A stretch of 37,981 nt of DNA from Candidatus Minthousia equi (GCA_018065125.1 JAGHTY010000197.1:1-37981), one strand, 5' to 3'. Counted from the stretch's first letter, positions 23,353-31,931 are shown. Notes: a model not told the origin generated them from the sequence alone. Translations and numbers: made by a program.

Positions 23353-23510
23353 TCGGTTATGAGTTGTGAGTTATGAGTTTGTAAAAGTTTAAAACCATTC
23401 AAACTATTCAAACCGCCGAAGGCATCAAACCACTCAAACCGGAGCCGCAGGCTCCTTCTCAAACCGTCGCGAAGCGACTACTCTCAACTCTCATCACTCA
23501 ACTCTCAACT
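23353..23510. repeat. Mosaic of short repeats between the copy 2 array and fic
   Basis: Seen in order: GAGTTATGAG-type repeats, an AAAGTTTAAA unit, mini-hairpins GCC-gaa-GGC (23415-23423), GGAGCC-gca-GGCTCC (23441-23455) and GTCGC-gaa-GCGAC (23466-23478), then CTCAACTC repeats. The last repeats encode the final ELRVE and stop codon of the Fic protein. Confidence 0.8.
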
Positions 23511-24603
23511 CATAGTTAGTACTACGTCCTCCTTCTTTCGATTTTATTAGTATTCCTTTGTTGATTAAATCATTAATATCACGATTGGCTGTATCCTGCG
23601 AGCAATGATTTATCTTATACCATTTAGATGAATTCAATTTCCCATCGAACCCATCCAGAAGCATATTTAGAATTTTTCGCTGTCGCTCGTTCAAAGTAAC
23701 ATGTCTGTTCCTTTCCCAGAAATGTATTTTGTTCAGCACATTGCTAGTTTGCTGTAACGAGTTTTGCAAAGCCTTCTTCAACGCCGTCAAGAACCACTCA
23801 ACCCACGGAGTAACATTCAAATCTCCCTTCTGTGCTTTTTCCAAATGAGCATAATACTCTTTTCTGCTTCCCAATATCACAGAAGACAGGCTATAATAAC
23901 GCTGTGATGTTTCGTCAGCTCTCGAAAGCAATGCTTCTGAGATTGTCCTACCCAAACGACCATTTCCATCATCGAAAGGATGAATTGTAACAAACCAAAG
24001 ATGCGCGACAGCAGCTTTTATCAATGGTTCAACATTGTTCTGTTCATCATTTATCCAAGCCAGGAACTTCTCCATCATTTTAGGAACGTCTTTACTTACA
24101 GGAGCCTCATAATGCACTTTCTGTTTTCCTAACGCTCCCGAAACAACCTGCATAGGCTCTTCACCCTGCCGCCAATCAGCCACAGTTATCTTGTACGTTC
24201 CACTATATCCCAAAGGAAACAATGCTGCATGCCAGGCAAAAAGACGTTCCGACGTAATGGGCAAGTTAAAATTCTGCGTTGCATCCATCAAAACCTGTAC
24301 CACACCTTCTACATAATGATCGGTACGAGGTAATCCCTCATATTCAAGTCCCAGTTGCCTGGCCACAGAAGAACGCACACTATCATGATTTAGCATTTCA
24401 CCTTCTATTTCAGCAGAATGTACAATTTCCTGGGTCAATGCACTCAGCAGGGATTCGTTCTTTTCTTCAAATCCAAACATAGATAACCTTCCAAACAATT
24501 GTCCACGAAGCACATTCACCTCCGTCAATAGTTTAGAAAGTTCCGCATCCTGCCATCTCATGCAAGGCCATTCCTTTTCTTGCCATATATAATGCTGTTT
24601 CAT
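23494..24603 (-). CDS. Fic family protein (DUF4172 N-terminus, HTH C-terminus)
   Basis: The 369-residue protein has the full Fic motif HPFDDGNGRLGR (residues 208-219), so it should transfer AMP (or another nucleotide group) to hydroxyl side chains of target proteins. An N-terminal DUF4172-like part (HYIWQEKEWP) includes SAEIEG (63-68), which fits the [ST]xxxE[GN] inhibitory helix, giving self-restraint. The C-terminus looks like a winged helix-turn-helix (CSQDTANRDINDLINKGILIKSKEGGRS), which could bind the palindromic array just upstream. The ATG at 24603 is used; longer starts need GTG or TTG. The last five residues are repeat-encoded. Confidence 0.92.
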   Translation of the reverse strand: MKQHYIWQEKEWPCMRWQDAELSKLLTEVNVLRGQLFGRLSMFGFEEKNESLLSALTQEIVHSAEIEGEMLNHDSVRSSVARQLGLEYEGLPRTDHYVEGVVQVLMDATQNFNLPITSERLFAWHAALFPLGYSGTYKITVADWRQGEEPMQVVSGALGKQKVHYEAPVSKDVPKMMEKFLAWINDEQNNVEPLIKAAVAHLWFVTIHPFDDGNGRLGRTISEALLSRADETSQRYYSLSSVILGSRKEYYAHLEKAQKGDLNVTPWVEWFLTALKKALQNSLQQTSNVLNKIHFWERNRHVTLNERQRKILNMLLDGFDGKLNSSKWYKINHCSQDTANRDINDLINKGILIKSKEGGRSTNYELRVE

Positions 24604-24621
24604 CACGTCTTCTTTTGGCAG

Positions 24622-24652
24622 CAAAAATAATAGTTCTCACCTTAATTTACAA
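24622..24652 (-). promoter_or_regulatory. Promoter of fic
   Basis: TTG (24650-24652), a 20-bp spacer and TATTTTTG (24622-24629) on the minus strand match the Bacteroidetes consensus, about 19 nt upstream of the start codon. The palindromic array begins 5 bp upstream of the -33 element. Confidence 0.75.
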
Positions 24653-24657
24653 GTTTT

Positions 24658-24725
24658 GCGGAGAAAAACCATCATATTCTCCGCAAAATATGCGGAGAAT
24701 AGCGTGTATATTCTCCGCGCAGCGA
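24658..24725. repeat. Two 34-bp palindromic units next to the fic promoter (possible operator)
   Basis: GCGGAGAA starts at 24658 and 24692, and TTCTCCGC starts at 24677 and 24711, so GCGGAGAA-N11-TTCTCCGC occurs twice at a 34-bp period. The inner pair also forms a 10-bp hairpin ATTCTCCGCA/TGCGGAGAAT (24676-24700). Position beside the promoter suggests a regulator binding site. Confidence 0.75.
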
Positions 24726-24744
24726 CAATCAAACCGGAGCCGTA

Positions 24745-24870
24745 GGTATCAATCAGTCTAAAACCTGCCTGCAGTGCCAGGCAAACATTCTGAGTGGCTA
24801 CTTCGCCCATCAGTGTCCAGGTGCCCACACCTAACTGTGGAATGCTTGTGTTGTTTGCTAATGTAATCAT
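24745..24870 (-). pseudogene. N-terminal fragment of an aldo/keto reductase
   Basis: The 42 codons encode MITLANNTSIPQLGVGTWTL and continue to FRLIDT, a good match to the beta-hairpin and first strand/helix of aldo/keto reductases, ending at the catalytic Asp position. The frame then runs into a mini-hairpin repeat (24717-24755) and the palindromic array, giving an unrelated tail (stop at 24637). Catalytic Tyr, Lys and His are absent, so it cannot be an enzyme. A -7-like TATCTTCG (24900-24907, one mismatch) remains upstream. It is not an obvious copy of the full aldo/keto reductase at 27135-28109. Confidence 0.8.
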
Positions 24871-24995
24871 AGTTTTTATGAGTTTCTTGATATTTATTGC
24901 GAAGATACTATTTTTTTTACTTTACTTGCAAAAAAAATAATAGACTTAACTTTTTAGCAAAGCTATTAATGATTAATGATATTCTTTCCGTAAAA

Positions 24996-25028
24996 TTTGG
25001 AATTGTGTCAAAGAAAGTTGTATATTTG
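24996..25028 (+). promoter_or_regulatory. Promoter of the zeta toxin module
   Basis: TTTG (24996-24999), a 21-bp spacer and TATATTTG (25021-25028) match the Bacteroidetes consensus. The antitoxin start codon is 21 nt downstream. Confidence 0.75.
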
Positions 25029-25049
25029 CAAAAAATAAAGGCTTTGAAT

Positions 25050-25259
25050 ATGTCTAAAGATGAACTAAGATCATATAGACTGAATTCCATGGAGGAACCA
25101 TCAGACGAAATGCTTGAAGCAATTATGCTTGGAGTGCAAGAATCGGCGCGTCAATCTACAATTAGAGCTAAGAAGGAATTGGAACGTCGTTTTAATGAGA
25201 TGGTAAAACAAATGGAACAATTCAGAACTTCACAAAAAAGAAACGGGGCTTATGCATAA
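25050..25259 (+). CDS. Putative antitoxin of the zeta-toxin pair
   Basis: The 69-residue protein (MSKDELRSYRLNSMEEPSDE onward) is mostly helical and charged, with the helix SARQSTIRAKKELERRFNEM. I do not recognise a family; position directly before, and overlapping by 8 nt, the zeta-toxin gene suggests it is the neutralising partner. The start at 25050 is set by the promoter at 24996-25028; an in-frame ATG at 24897 lies upstream of that promoter and is unlikely. AT content is higher than in the flanking glycan genes. Confidence 0.7.
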   Translation: MSKDELRSYRLNSMEEPSDEMLEAIMLGVQESARQSTIRAKKELERRFNEMVKQMEQFRTSQKRNGAYA

Positions 25260-25839
25260 ACCTACTCTATGTGTTGTTGCTGGTCCAAACGGGTCGGGTA
25301 AAACCTCCACAACTATTCAGCTTTTGGCAAATGAGTGGACTGAAAGTAGTATATACATTAACCCCGACAATATTGCTCAGGATCAATTTGGCGACTGGAA
25401 TTCGACTGATGCAGTATTGAAAGCAGCACAGTATTCAACAGAGTTGCGTTACAATTGTTTGGCAGAAAGAAAAGACTTTGTATTTGAAACAGTTTTTTCT
25501 TCTGAGGAAAAATTGGATTTTCTACGAAAGGCTCATAGTGAAGGCTTTTTCATTCGGTTCTTTTTTGTTTGCACGACCAATCCAGAAATAAATGTGTCGC
25601 GTGTAACCAAGCGTTTTCTTGAAGGTGGACACGAGGTACCTATTTCTAAAATTATCTCTCGTTATTACAAATCATTGCTAAATGCCTTAAAAGCAATTAG
25701 TTTCGTTGATAGAGCCTATATATATGATAACTCTATAGAAAATGAATTGCCCCGTCTTTTATATCGTACTGTAGAGGGAAAAGTATATAAACAATATACA
25801 GAAGACATTCCCGAGTGGGCTCAGCAGTTGATGAGATAA
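25252..25839 (+). CDS. Zeta-toxin family P-loop kinase
   Basis: The 195-residue protein has a Walker A motif AGPNGSGKT (residues 10-18), an aspartate-containing YINPDNIAQD segment, FETVFSS, and the RVTKRFLEGGHEVPISKIISRYYKSL region typical of the chromosomal zeta/UDP-GlcNAc kinase-like group. Classical zeta and PezT phosphorylate UDP-N-acetylglucosamine and block cell-wall synthesis. Activity of this branch is less certain. Together with the small upstream gene it forms the only plus-strand unit between 3190 and 34780, placed beside the glycan operon. A TTTAAACC-type repeat follows the stop (25844-25861). Confidence 0.85.
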   Translation: MHKPTLCVVAGPNGSGKTSTTIQLLANEWTESSIYINPDNIAQDQFGDWNSTDAVLKAAQYSTELRYNCLAERKDFVFETVFSSEEKLDFLRKAHSEGFFIRFFFVCTTNPEINVSRVTKRFLEGGHEVPISKIISRYYKSLLNALKAISFVDRAYIYDNSIENELPRLLYRTVEGKVYKQYTEDIPEWAQQLMR

Positions 25840-25928
25840 TTAACCTTTTAAACCTTTATAGTCTTCTAAAAAAGAAATTTTGCATACTTTTGCCAAAAAT
25901 AAAAGTACAATGAACCTGTGCCAGAGTT

Positions 25929-26546
25929 TTAATTATGTCCATTGAACGCTTCCATGGTGGCTTGTCCTTCCTGAGAGATACCATCGCGGATAAGCACTTT
26001 CTTTATTGTAATGAAAATAACTTTCATGTCAACAAGGAAAGAAAGATGATCCACATACCACACGTCATACTTGAATTTTTCTGTCCAAGAAATGGCATTA
26101 CGTCCATGGCACTGCGCCCATCCTGTTATACCAGGACGAACTTCATGACGGCGAGCCTGCTCTTTTGAATACAGCGGAAGATACTGTACCAATAAGGGAC
26201 GAGGACCTATAAACGCCATATCACCCTTTAGAACATTCCACAACTGGGGCAATTCGTCTATCGAACAACCACGTACAAACCTACCAATCTTTGTTAATCT
26301 AACCTCATCAGGTAAAAGATTTCCATTGGCATCACGTTCGTCTGTCATGGTTTTAAACTTCACTATCTTAAATACCTTTCCATTTCTTCCAGGTCGCTCT
26401 TGAAAGAAATAAGCCCCTGCGCCCTTATTGGCAAAATGCAACCATATTGTAATAAACAGCAATGGCAAAAACAGTATTGTCAATGCAATAAATGCTAATA
26501 CAAAATCAAGTAAACGTTTTACAAAACTTCTATACATAATCATCAT
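25929..26546 (-). CDS. Polyprenyl-phosphate phosphoglycosyltransferase (PglC-like)
   Basis: The 205-residue protein is a small monotopic phosphoglycosyltransferase. It has one re-entrant hydrophobic helix (about residues 12-37), the conserved KFKTM segment, the catalytic Asp-Glu pair in CSIDELPQ (Asp97, Glu98), and the IGPRPL and RPGITGWAQ motifs. Members move a phospho-sugar from a UDP-sugar to undecaprenyl phosphate, the first membrane step of glycan assembly. Size without extra domains is that of PglC, not WbaP. It is the last gene of the operon (3-nt gap). The start may also be the ATG at 26537. Confidence 0.93.
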   Translation of the reverse strand: MMIMYRSFVKRLLDFVLAFIALTILFLPLLFITIWLHFANKGAGAYFFQERPGRNGKVFKIVKFKTMTDERDANGNLLPDEVRLTKIGRFVRGCSIDELPQLWNVLKGDMAFIGPRPLLVQYLPLYSKEQARRHEVRPGITGWAQCHGRNAISWTEKFKYDVWYVDHLSFLVDMKVIFITIKKVLIRDGISQEGQATMEAFNGHN

Positions 26547-26549
26547 GAT

Positions 26550-27131
26550 TTATTCTGTTACCAAATGTCCAGGCATAATATCCAAGCAACATTCCTTTTG
26601 TAACTGCAACAAGCGATTCACACTTTGTTCTGCCGCGGCCTTATCACTTCTGGGAAAAGAAGTATAAACCTTTATTCCAGGAATATAACTATCTCCAGTA
26701 AAAAGATACTTTCCTATCTTGTAACTCAAGCAGCTTTCTGCATGCCCAGGCGTAGCAATAACCTCTGCCCACATATCTTCCGCAATCTTTATCTTATCAC
26801 CGTCGTCTATCAGCACCACACGCTCAGGAAAAGCAAAGACAAAATCTTCAACCTCATCATGGTAGCGCGAGAAATTCCGTTTGGGGTTCATCAGTCCTTC
26901 CCGTCCCGCCTCATTAGTGTAAATCAATGCATCATAAAAAATATCCACAAGTTTATTCAATCCATAGATATGATCAAAGTGTGCATGTGTTAGAAGCACC
27001 CCTTTCACATGCCAACCATGTTCAATAACCTTCTCTACATCCCCACAATCCACCAAGTAGCAATCCTTTTCCTCACCTGTAGGAAGAATATAGGTTATTG
27101 AGTTGAATACACTGTTTACAATATAATTCAT
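26550..27131 (-). CDS. MBL-fold metallo-hydrolase
   Basis: The 193-residue protein has the metallo-beta-lactamase-fold motif THAHFDH (His49, His51, Asp53, His54), a further ligand in TPGHAESC, Asp in FTGDSYIPG, and a C-terminal PGHLVTE. This is the glyoxalase II-like layout, acting mostly on thioesters. Placed in an operon with acyl carrier proteins and KAS III, a role as thioesterase on an acyl intermediate is a reasonable guess, not shown by the sequence. It has 3-nt gaps to both neighbours. Confidence 0.88.
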   Translation of the reverse strand: MNYIVNSVFNSITYILPTGEEKDCYLVDCGDVEKVIEHGWHVKGVLLTHAHFDHIYGLNKLVDIFYDALIYTNEAGREGLMNPKRNFSRYHDEVEDFVFAFPERVVLIDDGDKIKIAEDMWAEVIATPGHAESCLSYKIGKYLFTGDSYIPGIKVYTSFPRSDKAAAEQSVNRLLQLQKECCLDIMPGHLVTE

Positions 27132-27134
27132 TAA

Positions 27135-28109
27135 CTATTTATCAAATCCCTTCCACGTTTTGTACTTCAAAGGCAAACCTCGAAATGCATTATATGGATT
27201 ATAATTTAAGAATTTTCCCTGATCCAATCCATCAATAATTACCATTTCTTCCTCTGTCAGTTCAAAATCAAATATCGATATATTCTCCTTTAAATGAACC
27301 GATTCCCATGTCTTTGCAATAGTAGCAATTCCCTGTTGCAAAAGCCATCTTAGTACAACTTGTGCAACAGACTTTCCGTATTTTTGAGCAATTGGTATCA
27401 ATACAGGATTCTCTAAAATCTCGTTTCGGGGATTATTCGAACGAAAATGACTGAATGTTGACATTGCTTCCACTGCAATACCTCTATCCTGACAATACTT
27501 GATAAGTTGCTTTTGAGTATTGAGTGGGCTTATTTCAAATTGGTTGATAACAGGCAATACATCCGACACTTCTTTCAAAGCTTCCAAATGAGGAGGTAAA
27601 CACGAACAAACACCAATTGCTCTAATGCGACCTTCTTTGTAAAATTTAGTCAGTTCTTTGTACATCTTTCGATAAATGGGCCATGGCCAATGTACAAGGA
27701 ATAAGTCTATATAGTCTGTACCGAGATTCTGAAAAGACTCTTCTATAGCCTTACGCACAGGTTTGAAGTTGCGTACATTGATAATACTATGTTTGCCATA
27801 CCAATAACCAAACATAAATAAAGCATCAGCATTTACCTTGGTTGTAATAAATACATCTTCACGATTAATGCCATTTTCCTTCAATGCCTTAGCTATATCT
27901 GCTTCATTATGATATCTCCATGCCGTATCAAACTGGCGATAACCCATTTCGTAAGCTTCCGCAATGGTATGTGAAAGATTCTCTTTGGGAATTAAGAATG
28001 TGCCCAAACCTACCTGAGGCATTTCTACACCGTTATTCAATTTAATGGTATGTGCCCTATATTCTTTAGATGTGTCTTTAAACAAATTATCGTTATTATA
28101 ATTTCCCAT
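27135..28109 (-). CDS. Aldo/keto reductase
   Basis: The 324-residue protein has the complete catalytic tetrad: Asp61 (YRQFDTAW), Tyr66 (WRYHNEADI), Lys91 (FITTKVNAD) and His140 (FLVHWPW). It should reduce a carbonyl with NAD(P)H. An unusual insert (ALFMFGYWYGKHSIINVRN) follows the lysine. In this operon it might reduce a keto-acyl, keto-sugar or aldehyde intermediate; this cannot be resolved from sequence. Gaps of 3 nt to the MBL gene and 14 nt to the ATP-grasp gene indicate cotranscription. Confidence 0.9.
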   Translation of the reverse strand: MGNYNNDNLFKDTSKEYRAHTIKLNNGVEMPQVGLGTFLIPKENLSHTIAEAYEMGYRQFDTAWRYHNEADIAKALKENGINREDVFITTKVNADALFMFGYWYGKHSIINVRNFKPVRKAIEESFQNLGTDYIDLFLVHWPWPIYRKMYKELTKFYKEGRIRAIGVCSCLPPHLEALKEVSDVLPVINQFEISPLNTQKQLIKYCQDRGIAVEAMSTFSHFRSNNPRNEILENPVLIPIAQKYGKSVAQVVLRWLLQQGIATIAKTWESVHLKENISIFDFELTEEEMVIIDGLDQGKFLNYNPYNAFRGLPLKYKTWKGFDK

Positions 28110-28123
28110 ATATCAATTCAACA

Positions 28124-29137
28124 TTATATCCACTCTAACATTTTATACCACATTCCACACCCAGTACTAATTTGAGTTATATCCTCACCAGGAGGAATAT
28201 TGCCTTCTAATAATTCGACACCAGTTGGCGTTATGGCAAAATCCCAACCTACATAACGTGCTTCCGGTTCCATAAAAGCTATCTCTTTGACCATCTCCAC
28301 ACATTTGTCAATCTCGTGCAACTGATAACCATCAAAAATTATTTTGGAGAAAGGATGCTGACTATATTCCACGCAGTTCATGCCATACGCATTTCCTCGC
28401 AACTTAAATGTTTTCAAGTCAATCGGACACGCCATACCCCCATCATGATAATTATCCGTAATTGCAGTACCGTTACCCATACGAAGGAGCGAAGCTATAA
28501 TATGTAATTGTTTATTTTTATCTATTACAGTCACCAATCTAACTGTGTTCAACGAGCCAGGTGCAATATGCTTAAGCTCTTCATTATTGCCTATTGTCTG
28601 CTCCACGATGTATTTTTTCCCCTCCTTTAAACACGTAGCTAGATGTTCCAGTTTATCTTTGTAATCAGTATGTCCACAAGACAGTTTCATAACACCATGG
28701 CCTCCATAATCTTCGAGTGGTTTTACTATTACACTTTCATAATTATGCACAAAAGCATCAATGTCTGCAATATCTCTACCTTCTGTAATCATCCAACCGC
28801 GATAAACGAATTTCGAGAATCTTTCATTAAATGCAGCTTTGTCTAGAAAGAGATTATATACTCTGGGGGTACTCATCTTAAATCTTAGCACATCATTTCT
28901 ACGCAATGAGATATAGGATTTTCTTTCCTCCGACGTTTTCTCCCAAAACTTGAATGTACAATAGTCGTTAAAGTCATCGCCATATTTCACAAAACAATAA
29001 ACCAAATCAAACCAAATGCATATTCTGCACTTGTTTGATTTGGATTCGTTAGTTTTTATCTTATCAATGACAAACAAACTATTTTTCCAACTTTCCTTAC
29101 AATACTTGAGTACTGTCTTTACTTTGTGGAACTTCAT
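28124..29137 (-). CDS. Sugar-transfer associated ATP-grasp protein
   Basis: The 337-residue protein resembles the family called sugar-transfer associated ATP-grasp, found in capsule and exopolysaccharide loci. Seen: SVIVKPLEDYGGHGVMKL (ATP-binding lysine and glycine-rich loop), KYIVEQTIGNNEEL, SLNTVRLVTV, and VGWDFAITPTGVELLEGNIPPG with the metal-binding Asp/Glu/Asn. ATP-grasp enzymes join a carboxylate to an amine or thiol through an acyl phosphate. It may couple an amino acid or acyl acid to the amino sugar. Substrates are unknown. Confidence 0.85.
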   Translation of the reverse strand: MKFHKVKTVLKYCKESWKNSLFVIDKIKTNESKSNKCRICIWFDLVYCFVKYGDDFNDYCTFKFWEKTSEERKSYISLRRNDVLRFKMSTPRVYNLFLDKAAFNERFSKFVYRGWMITEGRDIADIDAFVHNYESVIVKPLEDYGGHGVMKLSCGHTDYKDKLEHLATCLKEGKKYIVEQTIGNNEELKHIAPGSLNTVRLVTVIDKNKQLHIIASLLRMGNGTAITDNYHDGGMACPIDLKTFKLRGNAYGMNCVEYSQHPFSKIIFDGYQLHEIDKCVEMVKEIAFMEPEARYVGWDFAITPTGVELLEGNIPPGEDITQISTGCGMWYKMLEWI

Positions 29138-29151
29138 ACAAAGTTTAGTAT

Positions 29152-30225
29152 TTATTCGTTATACTCATATACATGCATCACTACGGCCTTCAGGTCTTTC
29201 ACCCAATAGCGAATCGAGCCCCAGGCTAATCCAACGCCAAAACCACAACCAAGACATTCGTATTCTCCACTCTTCAGTTCTTCGGCTTTGCATGCTACCA
29301 TTGCTAATGGAATAGATGCGCTATTAGTATTGCCATAGTCCTGCAAGCAGTATGGAACCTTCTCCTCTGGTAGTTTCAGCTTTTTTCGGATGCGATCATC
29401 AATGTACTTGTTTGCCTGATGAAGAAAAAGGTAATCCACCTTCTCCAGATTAACATCAAAGTGCTCAACAAAATCAGTCAATGAGCGTGGTGGAACCTTG
29501 ATAGCGAACGAAAAAACATCCATACCATTCACCACCATATCGATACCCTTACGAATAACACCTGGCTCAATTTCTTTCTCTTCGATTGCATCTAGTGTGA
29601 TAGGATTACGCGTACCGCCAAACTCAGTCCAAACGGCTTTGTATCCACTACCATCCACACCGAAACTAAACTGCAAAGGTTTGTTCCACTCTACATCATA
29701 CTCCAAAGCAGTAATGGTGGCAGCGTCGCCAAACAAAGGCTTCACAGTCTTGTCTTTTGCAGAACGATTCAGAGAATTAGTTTCTGCACACACTAGTAAC
29801 CCTCTTCTTAACTGTCCATGTGATAGCAGAGAACTGATATTACTCATTCCATATACCCAACCAGAACAACCTAAAGGTAAATCCAAGCAATAGCAATCAT
29901 TGCGAAACCCTAATCTGTCTTGTAGAATCGCCGAAGTTATAGGAGCTACATAGTCACGTGAAGTGCACACATAAATAAGTGCGTCCACACTATCTGCCTC
30001 CCACTCCAGTTTTGAAAGCAGTTTCTTAACTCCTTGATAAGTAAGGTCAGAAGCTGTGGTTCCAGGTTTTACAAGATGTTTTCTCTCAATACCTGTTGAT
30101 GCAATCACCTTTTTAGCTTCCGATTCATCCTCAAAGATAGGAAGAGTTAGATTCTCTTCAATATCGGGTGGCACACATGCGCACAAACCCACCATCTTTA
30201 CATTATTTATCGTTAAGAATGACAT
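29152..30225 (-). CDS. 3-oxoacyl-ACP synthase III (KAS III/FabH-like), copy 1
   Basis: The 357-residue protein has the thiolase fold and the KAS III triad: Cys120 (LPLGCSGWVYG), His269 (FLHQANKYI) and Asn299 (YGNTNSASIP). KAS III enzymes condense a starter acyl-CoA with malonyl-ACP. It is a paralog of the enzyme at 32692-33729 (same LGCSGWVYGMS and KLKLPEEKVPY stretches) but differs in many positions and is 12 residues longer, so the two may use different substrates or partner ACPs. A housekeeping fatty-acid role is unlikely in this operon context. Confidence 0.92.
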   Translation of the reverse strand: MSFLTINNVKMVGLCACVPPDIEENLTLPIFEDESEAKKVIASTGIERKHLVKPGTTASDLTYQGVKKLLSKLEWEADSVDALIYVCTSRDYVAPITSAILQDRLGFRNDCYCLDLPLGCSGWVYGMSNISSLLSHGQLRRGLLVCAETNSLNRSAKDKTVKPLFGDAATITALEYDVEWNKPLQFSFGVDGSGYKAVWTEFGGTRNPITLDAIEEKEIEPGVIRKGIDMVVNGMDVFSFAIKVPPRSLTDFVEHFDVNLEKVDYLFLHQANKYIDDRIRKKLKLPEEKVPYCLQDYGNTNSASIPLAMVACKAEELKSGEYECLGCGFGVGLAWGSIRYWVKDLKAVVMHVYEYNE

Positions 30226-30229
30226 ATCA

Positions 30230-31681
30230 TTAGTTTAAATTAACACGTTGTTTTTTTCCTGATGAGGTTTGAGGTATCTGCTTTATCCATTCATAGCAAG
30301 CAGGTTGCTTAAAGTGTTCCAGCTTATCTTTTAACATGTCGGCAATCTGGTTAAAAGAAAGCTCTGTACTACCTTCCAGAATATAACATTTTACTAATTC
30401 ACCCATGATACCATCAGGATCCGTCATAGGCACACATACACAGTCACCCACACCAAGTGCCATTACAGCATCTTCAACCTCTATAGGCGAGACCTTTTTC
30501 CCACCCACATTAATGAGTTCCTTCTCACGTCCAAGCAGATAAAAATAACCATCAGCATCTTTATAGCCACAATCGCCCGTACGGAAATATTTACCAAAGA
30601 AAACATTATCTGTATCCTTGTCTTCTAGGTAACGAAGCATCACCATATTTCCTTTCACGCAAAGTTCACCTTTATCACCATCAGGCATTTCATTGCCTTT
30701 TGCATCAAAAATCTTCACGTCCACCTTATTGCAAACTGGCCGACCAATGCTCTCTAAATGCGCTGTATCGTGAAATTCCACATAACAGTTTCTCGAAGCC
30801 TCTGTTAAGCCATAGTGCATACAAATTCGGGTATTTGGAAACATGTCCAGCATCTCCATCTTGGCAGCAATTGGCATTGCAGCAGAACCAATCTCTATGT
30901 ATCGGATTTGTGAAGCATACTGTTCTATTCTTCTTCCACTTATTTTGCGAATGTATGCCCAGGCTGCTGGTACAATACCAAAACCTGTAGCTTTATATTG
31001 CTCTATAGATTTAAAAAAATGACGGACATTTGCAAAACTACCCAAAATCACAATAGTTGCGCCCTTTAAAATATTACAGCGGATACGTCCCAAACCGAAT
31101 GAGTGACAAATAGGCAACCCTAAAACTTCTACATCATCCTCTTTGTTTTGAATAAACTGATTAATATTATCTGCAGAGCCATAGATATTGCCATAACTCA
31201 AACATGCTCCTTTAGGACTACCGGTAGTACCCGTAGTAAAAAGTATTTCCGCTACACTTTCATGTGTTAGATGTTCAGGACTATCCTTTTCGTAAACATT
31301 TGCATTTTCCAAATGTAAATCAGCAAAACAAATACTTGGAAACAACGAACTATCATAACCGAAACAATACTTTGGCTGTGTTTGTTTCTCTATAAATAAA
31401 ACCCGCTCAAGATTGCTTTCGGAATCTATAATTACATTTGTCACACCCAGAATTTGAGCGCCCAGATAAAGATAGATAAATTGTATGTCTTTTTGCGCAG
31501 AGAGAATTATACGGTCTCCAGCGAAAATGCCTTTTTCTGAAAGAAACCAAGCCGCCTTTCTAGCATTATTATAAAGTTCTTCATATGTAACTTCAAGTCC
31601 ACCCACAATGATGGCTATTTTTTCTTTTTTTTCTATTGCATGATGCAACAAAGCCTGTAATAGTGGACTATGATTATACAT
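30230..31681 (-). CDS. AMP-dependent acyl ligase (acyl-ACP/CoA ligase)
   Basis: The 483-residue protein is an ANL-superfamily adenylating enzyme. The phosphate-binding motif is LFTTGTTGSPKGACLS; other core motifs are HYGLTEASRN, GELCVKG, YFRTGDCGYKDADGYFYLLGREKELINVGGKKVSP and a C-terminal lysine in SSGKKQRVNLN. It activates a carboxylic acid as acyl-AMP and passes it to a thiol. The adjacent ACP gene (4 nt upstream) suggests the holo-ACP is the acceptor. The acid is unknown. Length is slightly short for the family but all core motifs are present. Confidence 0.9.
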   Translation of the reverse strand: MYNHSPLLQALLHHAIEKKEKIAIIVGGLEVTYEELYNNARKAAWFLSEKGIFAGDRIILSAQKDIQFIYLYLGAQILGVTNVIIDSESNLERVLFIEKQTQPKYCFGYDSSLFPSICFADLHLENANVYEKDSPEHLTHESVAEILFTTGTTGSPKGACLSYGNIYGSADNINQFIQNKEDDVEVLGLPICHSFGLGRIRCNILKGATIVILGSFANVRHFFKSIEQYKATGFGIVPAAWAYIRKISGRRIEQYASQIRYIEIGSAAMPIAAKMEMLDMFPNTRICMHYGLTEASRNCYVEFHDTAHLESIGRPVCNKVDVKIFDAKGNEMPDGDKGELCVKGNMVMLRYLEDKDTDNVFFGKYFRTGDCGYKDADGYFYLLGREKELINVGGKKVSPIEVEDAVMALGVGDCVCVPMTDPDGIMGELVKCYILEGSTELSFNQIADMLKDKLEHFKQPACYEWIKQIPQTSSGKKQRVNLN

Positions 31682-31685
31682 TGAA

Positions 31686-31919
31686 TTATCCTTTTATTTT
31701 TTTTATTTCTTCTACAATGGCACCAATTGTCACAAGATCAAAAATATCATCCTCAGGAATCATTGTATCAAATTCTTCCTCTAAACGAGATAGTATCATT
31801 ACATGGCGCATACTATCCCACTCCTCCACGTCATCCATGTCTGTTTCAAGAGAGATTTTCTCAGTTGGAATTTCAAGACACTCTGCCACCAACTGCATCA
31901 CTTTTTCTTTTATTTCCAT
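31686..31919 (-). CDS. Acyl carrier protein, copy 2
   Basis: The 77-residue acidic protein has the carrier-protein four-helix pattern with the phosphopantetheine site EEWDSMRHV (Ser36 after Asp35). The start is MEIKEKVMQLVAECLEI. It lies between the SDR and ligase genes and is probably loaded by that ligase. It is clearly different from the second carrier protein at 33732-33965. Confidence 0.9.
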   Translation of the reverse strand: MEIKEKVMQLVAECLEIPTEKISLETDMDDVEEWDSMRHVMILSRLEEEFDTMIPEDDIFDLVTIGAIVEEIKKIKG

Positions 31920-31931
31920 ACTTGAGCAAAT

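Noticed and set aside
24637-24744. C-terminal part of the aldo/keto reductase frame as a real protein
   Set aside because: It is encoded by palindromic repeats and the fic control region and matches no reductase sequence.
25886-25920. Promoter-like TACTTTTG followed by a short frame at 25909
   Set aside because: No -33 element, the frame has about 11 codons and it points into a convergent gene; perhaps a relic.
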